Positions 35,142-44,031 of a stretch of DNA of 64,000 bases are shown one piece after another. The notes below the pieces were generated by a model that ran no database searches, had not been told where the DNA came from, and saw only the letters and a list, made by a program, of their open reading frames with translations. This DNA is from Polaribacter sp. Z022. Lineage in GTDB: Bacteria; Bacteroidota; Bacteroidia; Flavobacteriales; Flavobacteriaceae. The stretch covers positions 558,001-622,000 of the forward strand of contig NZ_JALCZO010000002.1 in the NCBI RefSeq assembly GCF_023555495.1, in the 5' to 3' direction. The stretch's first letter is position 1. Each line of letters opens with the position of its first letter. The position numbers were made by a program, and so were the translations under genes.

Positions 35142-36335
35142 TTATCTTATTTGTCCATTTCCATGAACATACCATTTATTAGTAACTAAATGTTGTAAAC
35201 CTATTGGTCCACGTTGGTGTAATTTATCTGTACTAATTGCCAATTCTCCACCTAAACCTAACTGACCACCATCTGTAAAACGTGTAGAAGCATTATGATA
35301 AACTGCAGCAGAATCTACATTTTCCATAAATAATTTTGCTTCTGCATCATTTTTTGTGATAATTGCTGCAGAATGACCTCCAGCATATTTGTTAATCTTA
35401 GAAATAGCGTCTTCATTAGAAGCAATTTCTCCAATTACAATTTTATAATCTAAAAACTCTTCATACCAAACTTCGTTTGATGAAATTTGTTCTATTTGAT
35501 GATTTTTAGCAACTAATTCATCACCTAAAACCTGAATTTTTACTTCGTTTAATTTAGTTATTAGTTTGTTGATGAAATCTTCTTTATTAGATAAGTTTTT
35601 ATCGATTAAAACTTTATCAACAGCATTACAAGCAGATATTTTTGATTTTCCGTTTAAAATTATATCAATAGCAATATCTAAATCTGCTTCTTTAGAAACA
35701 TAAACAAAGTTGTTTCCACGACCACTAATAATAACAGGGCAAGTTGCATGTTGCTTTACAAAAGCAATTAAACGTTCACCACCTCTTGGTACAATTAAAT
35801 CTACTCTTTGTGTTGGTTTTTCTAAAAATGCTTGTGTTTCTGTTCTGTTAAATTGTAAATATTCTACCCAATCTGTAGATGTATTGTGTTGTTTTAAAGC
35901 TTTATGCCAAAGCTCAACAATTTTTAAATTAGATTGTAAAGATTCTTTACCACCTTTTAAAAGAATTTTATTTCCAGATTTAAAGGCAATACCAGCAGCT
36001 TCTACAGTAACATCTGGTCTAGATTCATAAATAATTAAAACAGTACCAAATGAAGCAGTTTTATTATATACTTGCATACCATTATCATGTTTAAAACTAA
36101 AACGTTCTACACCAACAGGATCTTCTTGAGATGCTAAATGTGTAGCAGCAGCAATCATTTCATTAACCTTTGCATCATTTACTTTTAAACGATCAAACAT
36201 TGAAATATCATCACCTGTATAAGCTTCTAAATCTTTTTTATTAATATTAATAATAGCTTCTCTTTCATCTTCTAAAAGTGTTGCCATTGTTAATAAAACA
36301 GCATTTCTAGTTTCTATATTTAATAAGGTATTCAT
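35142..36335 (-). CDS. proA: Glutamate-5-semialdehyde dehydrogenase
   Basis: Second step of proline synthesis, NADPH reduction of glutamyl 5-phosphate. The 397-residue protein has ASFGTVLIIYESRPDVTVEAAGIAFKSGNKILLKGG, VDLIVPRGGERLIAFV and the catalytic Cys in SACNAVDKVLID. The C-terminal FTDGGQLGLGGELAISTDKLHQRGPIGLQHL is the ProA signature. Length is typical. One base separates it from proB, so the two are translationally close. It lies 19 bases downstream of argD. Confidence 0.94.
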   Translation of the reverse strand: MNTLLNIETRNAVLLTMATLLEDEREAIININKKDLEAYTGDDISMFDRLKVNDAKVNEMIAAATHLASQEDPVGVERFSFKHDNGMQVYNKTASFGTVLIIYESRPDVTVEAAGIAFKSGNKILLKGGKESLQSNLKIVELWHKALKQHNTSTDWVEYLQFNRTETQAFLEKPTQRVDLIVPRGGERLIAFVKQHATCPVIISGRGNNFVYVSKEADLDIAIDIILNGKSKISACNAVDKVLIDKNLSNKEDFINKLITKLNEVKIQVLGDELVAKNHQIEQISSNEVWYEEFLDYKIVIGEIASNEDAISKINKYAGGHSAAIITKNDAEAKLFMENVDSAAVYHNASTRFTDGGQLGLGGELAISTDKLHQRGPIGLQHLVTNKWYVHGNGQIR

Positions 36336-36354
36336 TTATTTACTTCTTATTTTT

Positions 36355-37485
36355 CTAATTATCTAAAGCATCAACTAAAGCTTCAAAAAATTGATTAATA
36401 TGATCTCTTCTTACTGTTAATGGAGGTAAAATTCTTAACAGTTTTTTATTCATAGCTCCTCCTGTAAATATGTTATAATTGTAAATTAGTTTTTTACGTA
36501 AATCTCCAACTTCAAAATCAAACTCTAAACCTAACATTAAGCCTCTTCCTTTAATGTTTTTTATTTGAGGAATTGTTTTTGCTATTTTAATGAAGTAGCA
36601 AGACATTTCATTTACATTATCTATTAAATTTTGTTCTTCAATAACATCTAAAACAGATAATCCTGCAGCACATGCTAAATGATTTCCACCAAATGTAGTA
36701 CCTAACATTCCAAATTTAGCTTCTATACTTGGGTGAATTAATATAGCACCAATTGGAAAACCATTACCCATTCCTTTAGCAATAGAAATAATTTCTGGAG
36801 TTACATTATAATGTTGAAAAGCAAAAAACTTACCAGATCTACCATAACCAGATTGAACTTCGTCTGCAATTAAATACGTATTGTTTGCTTTACAAAGAAC
36901 ATCTACTTGTTCGTAAAAATCTTTAGTAGCTTCGTCTAAACCACCTACACCTTGTATAAACTCTAGTATTACAGCACAAACATCACCTTTTTCTAATTCC
37001 GCTTTTACACTATCAATATCATTTAAATCTATAATAGTTACTTCTTGCTGAGCATTTATAGGAGCTATAATATTTTTATTATCTGTAGCAGCTACAGCAG
37101 CAGACGTTCTACCATGAAATCCATTTTTAAAGGCAATTATTCTTTTTTTACCAGTTTTAAACGATGCCAGTTTTAACGCATTTTCATTAGCTTCTGCACC
37201 AGAATTACATAAAAATAGTTCGTAATCTTTACAACTAGAAAGCGCTTCTAATTTATCTGCAAGTTTTTGCTGTAAAGGATTTTGAATTGCATTAGAATAA
37301 AAACCTAACTTTTTAACTTGATGAGAAATAGCTTCAACATATTTAGGGTGTGCATGACCAATAGAAATTACAGCATGACCTCCATATAAATCTAAATATT
37401 CTGTTTTATTTTCGTCATAAACATAAACTCCTTTTGCTTTTACAGGTGTAACATCATACAGGGGGTAAACATTAAATAGTGGCAT
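36355..37485 (-). CDS. argD: Acetylornithine aminotransferase
   Basis: PLP class III aminotransferase making N-acyl-ornithine. The 376-residue protein has LDLYGGHAVISIGHAHPKY, FLCNSGAEANENALKLA, FKNGFHGRTSAAVAATD and YLIADEVQSGYGRSGKFFAFQHYNVTPEIISIAKGMGNGFPIGAI. The last includes the cofactor Asp and Schiff-base Lys. It could also accept succinylated substrate or act on ornithine, which sequence alone does not exclude. It lies 4 bases after proC. Confidence 0.92.
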   Translation of the reverse strand: MPLFNVYPLYDVTPVKAKGVYVYDENKTEYLDLYGGHAVISIGHAHPKYVEAISHQVKKLGFYSNAIQNPLQQKLADKLEALSSCKDYELFLCNSGAEANENALKLASFKTGKKRIIAFKNGFHGRTSAAVAATDNKNIIAPINAQQEVTIIDLNDIDSVKAELEKGDVCAVILEFIQGVGGLDEATKDFYEQVDVLCKANNTYLIADEVQSGYGRSGKFFAFQHYNVTPEIISIAKGMGNGFPIGAILIHPSIEAKFGMLGTTFGGNHLACAAGLSVLDVIEEQNLIDNVNEMSCYFIKIAKTIPQIKNIKGRGLMLGLEFDFEVGDLRKKLIYNYNIFTGGAMNKKLLRILPPLTVRRDHINQFFEALVDALDN

Positions 37486-37489
37486 AGCA

Positions 37490-38281
37490 TTAATTTTTTA
37501 TTTGGTTAATTTTATTAAAAGATACGTTAATTCCTTTTATTAAAGAAGAACTTAAACCTTGATGTTCCATTTCGTTTAAACCTTCTATAGTACAACCACC
37601 AGGAGTTGTTACTCTATCTATTTCTGCTTCAGGATGATTACCAGAATCTTTTAAAAGGGTAGCAGCTCCAAAACACGTTTGCATTGCTAGTTCATGCGCT
37701 TCATGAGCTTCAAAACCTAATTGAATTGCACCTTGTGTTGTTGCTCTTATTAAACGCATCCAAAAAGCAATTCCGCTAGCACAAATTACAGTTGCAGCTT
37801 GTAATTGCTCTTCAGGAATTACCATAGAAAGCCCCATACTATTAAAAATTGTTTTGGCTAATTCTATTTTTTCTTTTCCTTTTTCATTAGCAGAAATACA
37901 AGTCATAGATTGCCCTACAGATGCTGCTGTATTAGGCATTGCTCTAATAATATTATGTTTGCTACCAATTATGTTTTCAATTTTAGCTAATGAAAAACCA
38001 GTAATTACAGAAATAATAATTTGTCCTTTTTTAAATTTATATTGTAGCTCATCTAAAATGTTTTTTAAATGTCTTGGTTGAACAGCAAAAATTAATATGT
38101 CAGAATTTCTTACTGCTTTTACATTATTAGATGTTATAATTACTTCTTCATAAGCATTAAAATCATTAAGAGAATCTGTATTTCGTTTTGTTAAATACAA
38201 AGTACTTGCTATATGATTTTTAAGCATACCTTTAGCTATAGATTGCCCTAAACTTCCTGCTCCAATAATTGCTACTTTCAT
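37490..38281 (-). CDS. proC: Pyrroline-5-carboxylate reductase
   Basis: Last step of proline synthesis. The 263-residue protein has the Rossmann motif VAIIGAGSLGQSIAKGM, DILIFAVQPRHLKNIL, NIIRAMPNTAASVGQSMT, and the C-terminal signature CFGAATLLKDS...VTTPGGCTIEGLNEMEHQGL. Length is normal. The 148-base gap to argC upstream contains family 1 repeat copy C. It sits between argC and argD, continuing the interleaving of proline and arginine genes. Confidence 0.94.
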   Translation of the reverse strand: MKVAIIGAGSLGQSIAKGMLKNHIASTLYLTKRNTDSLNDFNAYEEVIITSNNVKAVRNSDILIFAVQPRHLKNILDELQYKFKKGQIIISVITGFSLAKIENIIGSKHNIIRAMPNTAASVGQSMTCISANEKGKEKIELAKTIFNSMGLSMVIPEEQLQAATVICASGIAFWMRLIRATTQGAIQLGFEAHEAHELAMQTCFGAATLLKDSGNHPEAEIDRVTTPGGCTIEGLNEMEHQGLSSSLIKGINVSFNKINQIKN

Positions 38282-38337
38282 AATTGCTAGTTGTTATTTG
38301 TTATTAGTTGTGTTGTTTGTTGTTGAGTTTTTTAGTT

Positions 38338-38417
38338 GGCGTTACCACAAGGGTCGCGCTTTACATTATATCTTTTTTTCGTTTCTCAAAAAAGGATGTC
38401 ATTTCAATCGCTAACGC
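38338..38417 (+). repeat. Dispersed repeat family 1, copy C
   Basis: 80 bases starting GGCGTTACCACAAGGGTCGC and ending CGCTAACGC. Plus-strand arms are GCTTTACATTATATCTTTTT and AAAAAAGGATGTCATTTC around a short TTCGTTTCTC loop. It matches copy D closely. It lies between argC and proC inside the operon. Confidence 0.85.
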
Positions 38418-38429
38418 AGTTGGTAACTG

Positions 38430-39413
38430 TTAAAAATAATTCGCTTTTAAATTTAACCCTAATGTTTCTTCAAAACCGTACATTAAATTTAAATTCTGAA
38501 TAGCTGCTCCAGAAGCACCTTTTAAAAGGTTATCTATTGTACTTGTTATTAATAATTTATTTCCGTGTTTTTCTAATTGAACCAAACACTTATTTGTATT
38601 TACAACTTGTTTCATAAAAATACTTTCATCAGAAACAATTGTAAAAGCAGCATCTTTATAAAATTCTTTATATATTTTTTTAGCTTCTTCTAAAGTTCCA
38701 TCAAACTTTGTATAGGTTGTTGCAAAAATTCCTCTAGAAAAATCACCTCTATTGGGCATAAAATTAATTTCAGAATTAAAATCATTTTGTAATTGATTTA
38801 CAGTCTGATTTATTTCTCCTAAATGCTGATGATTAAAAGCTTTGTAATGAGAAAAATTGTTGTCTCTCCAAGTAAAATGCGTTGTTGCAGAAAGAGATGT
38901 TCCTGCACCAGTTGCACCAGTTACTGCGTTTATATGAATATCATCTTTTAACAATCCGTTTGCAGCTAATGGTAAAATAGCTAATTGTAAAGCTGTAGCA
39001 AAACAACCAGGATTTGCAATGTTTTTTGCAGAAATAATTGCTTCTTTATTTAATTCTGGTAAACCATAAACAAACTCTTTTCCTTCAAAATTTTTATCAG
39101 CGATTAATCTAAAATCGTTACTTAAATCTATAATTTTAGTGTTTTCTGAAAACGAATTGTTCTGTAAAAAAGCTGTAGAATTTCCATGTCCTAAACATAA
39201 AAATAAAACATCAACATCAGTATTTATATCACTAGAAAAACTAATTTCTGTAGATCCAATTAAATCTTGATGCACTTTATATAATTTATTTCCAGCATTA
39301 GAAGTACTGTACACAAAATTAATATTTGTTTTAGGATGATTTAATAATAATCTTATCAATTCTCCAGCAGTATAACCAGCTCCACCTATAATTCCTACTT
39401 GTAATTTTTTCAT
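38430..39413 (-). CDS. argC: N-acetyl-gamma-glutamyl-phosphate reductase
   Basis: Reduces the acylglutamyl phosphate to the semialdehyde. The 327-residue protein has VGIIGGAGYTAGELIRLLLNHP at the N-terminus (NADP-binding), the catalytic Cys in IANPGCFATALQLAILPL, and HFTWRDNNFSHYKAFNHQHLGEI with the His used in catalysis. It belongs to the shorter ArgC type. It lies 70 bases downstream of argG. Confidence 0.95.
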   Translation of the reverse strand: MKKLQVGIIGGAGYTAGELIRLLLNHPKTNINFVYSTSNAGNKLYKVHQDLIGSTEISFSSDINTDVDVLFLCLGHGNSTAFLQNNSFSENTKIIDLSNDFRLIADKNFEGKEFVYGLPELNKEAIISAKNIANPGCFATALQLAILPLAANGLLKDDIHINAVTGATGAGTSLSATTHFTWRDNNFSHYKAFNHQHLGEINQTVNQLQNDFNSEINFMPNRGDFSRGIFATTYTKFDGTLEEAKKIYKEFYKDAAFTIVSDESIFMKQVVNTNKCLVQLEKHGNKLLITSTIDNLLKGASGAAIQNLNLMYGFEETLGLNLKANYF

Positions 39414-39483
39414 ACTTCAAAATTGTTTAAAAGTTTAATTGTGTAAAAATTTGCTATAAAATTTAACAGTTTCACAATTTAAC

Positions 39484-40659
39484 TTATTTATTTACTTGTT
39501 GATATATTTTATTTTGATTCCCTAAAATTTTAATAAAACCTTTAGCATCATCTGCAGACCAAGCTTTGTTTTCTTCTCCATAAGTACTAAAAGCACTAGA
39601 CATTAAATCGTGGTCAGATACAATACCATCTAAAGAAAAGTGATATGGTTTTAGGGTAACTACAACATTTCCTGTTACTTTTTCTTGTGAGCTTTGTAAA
39701 AAAGCTTCAGTATCTCTCATTACTGGGTCTAAATATTGACCTTCGTGTAAATGCATTCCATAGAAACTAGATAAATATTCTTTGTGTTGTAATTGCCATT
39801 TAGTAAGGTTGTGTTTTTCTAATAAATGATGCGCTTTTACAGTAATCAAAGCAGCAGCAGCTTCAAAACCAACTCTTCCTTTTGTACCAACAATAGTATC
39901 TCCAACATGAATATCTCTACCAATTGCATAAGCAGAAGCAATGTTGTTTAAGTTTTCAATATTAACTTCAGGAGCATTTTCTTGACCATTTAAAGCAACA
40001 AACTCTCCTTTGTTAAAAGTTAAAGTTACTTTTTCTTCACCTTCTTTTTCTAATTGAGAAGGGTAGGCTTCACTTGGTAATGGTTTTTCAGATTCTAAAG
40101 TTTCTACACCACCAACACTTGTACCCCAAAGACCTTTGTTTACTGAGTATTTAGATTTTTCCCAAGGCATATCAATTCCTTCAGATTTTAAATAATCTAT
40201 TTCTTCTTGTCTTGTTAACTTTTGATCTCTAATAGGAGTTATAATATTAATACCTGGAGCTAAAGTTTGAAAAATCATATCAAATCTTACCTGGTCATTT
40301 CCTGCACCTGTACTACCATGAGCAATATATTCTGCACCAATAGATTTAGCATATTCTACAATTTCTATTGCTTGTATAATTCTTTCTGCACTAACAGATA
40401 GAGGATAGGTAGCATTTTTTAATACATTACCAAAAATTAAATACTTTACTACTTTATTGTAAAAAGTAGCAATTGCATCAATATTTTTATATGTAGCAAC
40501 ACCCATTTTGTAAGCGTTACTTTCTATATGATTAATTTCTTCTTTTGTAAATCCACCTGTATTTACACTTACAGCATGTACTTCATATTCTTTTGATAAA
40601 CTTACTGCACAATAAGAAGTATCTAATCCTCCACTATACGCTATTACTAATTTTTTCAT
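39484..40659 (-). CDS. argG: Argininosuccinate synthase
   Basis: ATP-dependent condensation of citrulline and aspartate. The 391-residue protein has the PP-loop VIAYSGGLDTSYCAVSL at the N-terminus, AHGSTGAGNDQVRFD, and GLWGTSVGGVETL, with a C-terminal oligomerisation helix. It is the second gene of the operon, 4 bases after the acetyltransferase gene. Confidence 0.95.
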   Translation of the reverse strand: MKKLVIAYSGGLDTSYCAVSLSKEYEVHAVSVNTGGFTKEEINHIESNAYKMGVATYKNIDAIATFYNKVVKYLIFGNVLKNATYPLSVSAERIIQAIEIVEYAKSIGAEYIAHGSTGAGNDQVRFDMIFQTLAPGINIITPIRDQKLTRQEEIDYLKSEGIDMPWEKSKYSVNKGLWGTSVGGVETLESEKPLPSEAYPSQLEKEGEEKVTLTFNKGEFVALNGQENAPEVNIENLNNIASAYAIGRDIHVGDTIVGTKGRVGFEAAAALITVKAHHLLEKHNLTKWQLQHKEYLSSFYGMHLHEGQYLDPVMRDTEAFLQSSQEKVTGNVVVTLKPYHFSLDGIVSDHDLMSSAFSTYGEENKAWSADDAKGFIKILGNQNKIYQQVNK

Positions 40660-40663
40660 GATA

Positions 40664-41281
40664 TTATTTTTTATTCTTTTTTAGAAACAAATTTTGTTTC
40701 ATTCTTTTTAATCTTTTAAAAACGTTTTCTTTTACTTTCGTTGTTTCTTCTTCACTTTTATTTTTAGGATCAAACAACATTCCAGTACATAAGCACATTT
40801 TTCTGTTAGTTCTTGTTAGAACATCGTAGTTTTTACATGTTTGGCAGCCATCCCAAAAACTTTGGTCGTCTGTTAATTCTGAAAAAGTTACGGGTTTATA
40901 ACCTAAATCACTATTCAGTTTCATTACAGGTAAGCCTGTAGTTATACTAAATACTTTTGCATCTGGATATTTTTTTCTTGAATGTTCAAAAATGATAAGT
41001 TTAATTTTTTTAGCTAAACCTACACCTCTATAATCAGGATGAACAATTAATCCAGAATTGGCAACAAATTTTCCATGTCCCCATTTTTCTATATAGCAAA
41101 ATCCTGCAAATTTGCCATTGTCTAAAGCAATAACAGCATTACCATTTTCCATTTTAGTGGCAATATATTCAGGCTTTCTTTTTGCAATACCAGTACCTCT
41201 TACTTGTGCAGCATCTTCTATAGTTTTGCAAATAATTTCTGCGTAAGTAGTATGTGATTTATTAGCAATTACAATTTCCAT
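40664..41281 (-). CDS. GNAT acetyltransferase heading the arg operon (ArgA-like candidate)
   Basis: 205 residues. A GNAT fold is visible: IVIANKSHTTYAEIICKTIEDAA (strand-helix start), FAGFCYIEKWGHGKFVANSGLIVHPDYRGVGLAKKIKLIIFEHSRKKYP with the acetyl-CoA loop R/Q-x-x-G-x-G/A as YRGVGLA, and VFSITTGLPVMKLNSDLGY. After the fold comes a cysteine cluster WDGCQTCKNYD...KMCLCTGM (four Cys as CxxC and CxC) that could bind zinc, and a basic tail. As first gene of the arginine operon, which otherwise lacks argA or argJ, it is the likely acylglutamate synthase. That role is inference. Confidence 0.75.
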   Translation of the reverse strand: MEIVIANKSHTTYAEIICKTIEDAAQVRGTGIAKRKPEYIATKMENGNAVIALDNGKFAGFCYIEKWGHGKFVANSGLIVHPDYRGVGLAKKIKLIIFEHSRKKYPDAKVFSITTGLPVMKLNSDLGYKPVTFSELTDDQSFWDGCQTCKNYDVLTRTNRKMCLCTGMLFDPKNKSEEETTKVKENVFKRLKRMKQNLFLKKNKK

Positions 41282-41892
41282 TGCATTGTGTTTTTATTTT
41301 ATAAAATTGTTGTTTGTTTTGTTTGACTGTAGAATTGGACTCACCTAAATTCTTAAATATAATAAACACCCTAAGGGCGAATAGTAAAATTGCGTCGTAC
41401 ATTATTTTTGTTATTTGTTAAAATAACTGTAGAAAATAAGTAAGTTTTGATAGAAAAATTCACGATAAAAAAATAAATTGTTAATTACTGTAATAAATAG
41501 AAATGTTGCTAAAAAAGAGTATTAGCGACGTCGGTTGCGTAAGCGCAAGCTGGGAACTATTGTAGTACATAATTTATTTCTTGAAGTAATCATACTGCTA
41601 AAGTATATATTTTTTTAAACGTATTACTAAAAGTGGAACGCTTTTTTGAAAGTTTTATGAATTTTAAACAGATTTTGAATTTGAGTTGAAAATAAATCAA
41701 TATAAATCTTAAATAATCGTTTTTTAATAATTTAAAATTGATAAAAAATCTAAGTTTTTTGCATAAAAGATGTTTGTTTTGATTAAAAGTTACAATTCAG
41801 TACAAAAAAATTACAGTTCGGTATTCTTTTATTTAAAAAACTAGACTTCAGTTGCATATTTGTATCATAATTAACCATTAAAACAAAATATT
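41282..41892. other. 611-base divergent intergenic region
   Basis: Lies between the arginine operon (minus) and the LytS/2TM operon (plus). It has no usable reading frame. Features seen are a small GTTATTT/AAATAAC palindrome near 41410 and a patch richer in GC around 41525-41560 containing a TTGCG/CGCAA hairpin. Two similar strings, GTCGTACATTATTT near 41394 and GTAGTACATAATTT near 41565, are also present. The LytTR-like direct repeats lie at 41790-41852. No match to a riboswitch I know. Its length suggests regulatory content for both operons, or a small RNA, neither shown. Confidence 0.6.
41790..41852 (+). promoter_or_regulatory. Direct repeats resembling LytTR binding sites
   Basis: TTACAATTCAGTA (41790-41802) and TTACAGTTCGGTA (41811-41823) are 13-base direct repeats 21 bases apart, two helical turns. 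A third, weaker TTCAGT lies 30 bases further (41847-41852). ACAGTTCGG fits the AgrA/LytTR consensus [TA][AC][CA]GTTN[AG][TG] exactly; the first repeat differs at one fixed base. The set lies 41-103 bases before the ATG at 41893, upstream of a near-consensus -7 (CATATTTG, 41855-41862). Confidence 0.6.
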
Positions 41893-42306
41893 ATGAAACT
41901 TATAGTAGGACTTTTAGCAGCAACAATGTTATTTATTTCAAATTCAATTCTAGCACAAAACAAAACAATTACAGCAACTGTAGTAAATGTATCTTCAGAT
42001 TCTGGAAAAGTAGGTTTTGCATTGTATAATAAAGATAATTTTATGATGAAACCAATACAAGGTAAAGAAGGCAAAATTAAAGACGGAAAAACAACAGTAG
42101 TTTTTGAAAACGTACCACAAGGAGTATATGCAATTACTTGTTACCATGATAAAAATAATAATGGTAAAATGGATTTTTCTTCAAATAGAATGCCTTTAGA
42201 AGATTATGGAGCTTCAAATAATAATATGTCTTTTGGACCACCACAATTTGAAGATGCAAAGTTTACTGTTCTTGATAAAAATGTATCTTTAGAAATCAGA
42301 TTTTAG
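41893..42306 (+). CDS. DUF2141 exported protein
   Basis: 137 residues with a signal peptide (MKLIVGLLAATMLFISNSILAQ) followed by a beta-sandwich-like DUF2141 domain: GKVGFALYNKDNFMMKPIQG, FENVPQGVYAITCYHDKNNNGKMDFSSNRMPLEDYGASNN. The DKNNNGKMD stretch resembles a calcium-binding DxNxNGxxD loop. It is the first gene after the LytTR-like repeats and 38 bases upstream of the histidine kinase, so it is likely a target and possibly an input of that system. Family function is unknown. Confidence 0.85.
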   Translation: MKLIVGLLAATMLFISNSILAQNKTITATVVNVSSDSGKVGFALYNKDNFMMKPIQGKEGKIKDGKTTVVFENVPQGVYAITCYHDKNNNGKMDFSSNRMPLEDYGASNNNMSFGPPQFEDAKFTVLDKNVSLEIRF

Positions 42307-42344
42307 TAAATTAGTCATCAAATTTAGAATTTAATTAGATAATA

Positions 42345-43706
42345 ATGGAAAACCGAGAAGTATTTACAATTAGAAGTGTTAAAAAAGGAGCAATTCTTTG
42401 CTTAAAAATTACGATCATTTTTGGTGTAGTTTTCGGTTTCATATTTGGTCAAACATCATTAGAAGGATTTTTTTGGACCTTTTTAATATCTGGAATGTAT
42501 TCTTTTGGTATTGGTTTTGGTAACGGATTTATAAATAATTACTTGTCTTTAAAATGGGATTGGATTACACAAACTAATGAAAGAGTTTGGGCAGGAATTA
42601 TAGGAACAGTTTTGTATACAGTACCTGTAGTTTTATTTATAGATTATATTGTTTTTGTAGTAATAAATAATAATAGTGGAGATAACTTTTTTAAAGGAGA
42701 CTTTATGTGGGTTCACTTATTTTATATAGTACTTTCTTTAGGGATTTCTACTTTTTTACATGCCAGAGGTTTTATGATTAATTGGAAATCTGCCATGACC
42801 AAAGAAACTACAAAACAAGAAATTGTAGCTAAAACAGAAACAGCAAAGTTTGAATCTTTAAAAAATCAATTAGATCCACATTTTTTATTTAATAGTTTAA
42901 ATGTATTAACAAGTTTAATTGGCGAAAACCCATATCAGGCAGAAAAATTTACAACTAAGCTTTCTAAGGTATATAGATATGTTTTAGAACAAAGAAATAA
43001 AGATTTAGTACCAATAGAAGAAGAATTAAATTTTGCAAAAACGTATATGCAACTTTTAGAAATGCGATTTGAAGACGCTGTAAAGTTTAATATACCAACA
43101 ACTATAAGTAATAATGAATTAAAAATTGTACCCCTTTCTTTACAGTTATTATTAGAAAATGCTGTAAAACACAATGTGGTTTCTTCTTCTAAGCCTTTAG
43201 AAATATCTATTTATGAAGAAAACAATTATTTAATTATAGAAAACAATATCAATCCTAAAGAAGCAATAGGAAAAAGTACCAAAGTTGGTTTGCAAAATAT
43301 TGCTGATAGGTATGGATTAATCACTCAAAAAGGAGTGAAAATAGAAAATAACAACAAAACATTTAAGGTGAGCTTGCCTCTCTTATATAAAATGAACAAT
43401 ATTATGTATTCAGAAGATTTAGAAAATAGTAACTATGTAAAAGCAGTAGAAAGAGTTGAAAAATTAAAAGAATTTTATCAAAATTTAGCTTCATACTGTT
43501 TAGTAATTCCTTTTTTAATATTTATAAACTTAAGATTTTCACCACAATTTTATTGGTTTTGGTTTCCTGTTTTTGGATGGGGATTAGGATTAGTATTTCA
43601 TTTCTTAGAAGTAAATAATTACAATATTTTCTTAGGTAAAAACTGGGAAGATAAAAAGATTAAAGAATTGATGGATAGTGAAAATAAACAAAGAAACTAT
43701 AGATAA
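42345..43706 (+). CDS. LytS/YehU-type sensor histidine kinase with C-terminal 2TM domain
   Basis: 453 residues. The N-terminal 140 residues hold four transmembrane helices. The His_kinase domain follows with KFESLKNQLDPHFLFNSLNVLTSLI (phospho-His near residue 179), a HATPase-like domain with LQLLLENAVKHNVV (N box) and KVGLQNIADRYGL (G box). Residues of about 360-450 form an added 2TM domain (KAVERVEKLKEFYQNLASYCLVIP, FPVFGWGLGLVFHF, NWEDKKIKELMD) like the four proteins encoded downstream. The fusion of kinase and 2TM domain argues that the 2TM proteins act with this kinase. Its stop overlaps the next ATG (ATAATGG). Confidence 0.9.
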   Translation: MENREVFTIRSVKKGAILCLKITIIFGVVFGFIFGQTSLEGFFWTFLISGMYSFGIGFGNGFINNYLSLKWDWITQTNERVWAGIIGTVLYTVPVVLFIDYIVFVVINNNSGDNFFKGDFMWVHLFYIVLSLGISTFLHARGFMINWKSAMTKETTKQEIVAKTETAKFESLKNQLDPHFLFNSLNVLTSLIGENPYQAEKFTTKLSKVYRYVLEQRNKDLVPIEEELNFAKTYMQLLEMRFEDAVKFNIPTTISNNELKIVPLSLQLLLENAVKHNVVSSSKPLEISIYEENNYLIIENNINPKEAIGKSTKVGLQNIADRYGLITQKGVKIENNNKTFKVSLPLLYKMNNIMYSEDLENSNYVKAVERVEKLKEFYQNLASYCLVIPFLIFINLRFSPQFYWFWFPVFGWGLGLVFHFLEVNNYNIFLGKNWEDKKIKELMDSENKQRNYR

Positions 43707-44029
43707 TGGAAAGAGAATTTACACAAGAACAGAAATATGTTTTAGCTCGTAAAAGAGTAGAAAAAATAAGTAAGTTTTATAAACACTTAGCTACCTATGT
43801 TGTTGTAAATATATTTTTATCGGCTATTTTTATAGTAGGAGATATGAATGATGGAGATACTTTTACAGAAGCTTTTACAAACTATCATAATTATAAAATT
43901 TGGTTGTATTGGGGAATAGGAATCGTTTTTCAAGCCTTAAATACTTTTGGAGTTAAATTGTTTTTTAACAAAGATTGGGAAGAGAAAAAGATTAAAAAAT
44001 ACATGGAAGAACAAAGTAGAAAAAGATAA
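43706..44029 (+). CDS. 2TM domain protein, first of four
   Basis: 107 residues. The pattern is an N-terminal charged helix (EQKYVLARKRVEKISKFYKHLATY), a first membrane helix, a loop with WLYWGIGIVFQ, a second membrane helix, and a cytoplasmic end FNKDWEEKKIKKYMEEQSRKR. The terminal KxWEE+KIK+xME motif is shared with the kinase tail and the other three. It overlaps the kinase stop by one base and the next gene starts 2 bases after it, so the array is co-translated. The extra loop (VGDMNDGDTFTEAFTN) makes it a long version, like the fourth. Confidence 0.85.
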   Translation: MEREFTQEQKYVLARKRVEKISKFYKHLATYVVVNIFLSAIFIVGDMNDGDTFTEAFTNYHNYKIWLYWGIGIVFQALNTFGVKLFFNKDWEEKKIKKYMEEQSRKR

Positions 44030-44031
44030 TT

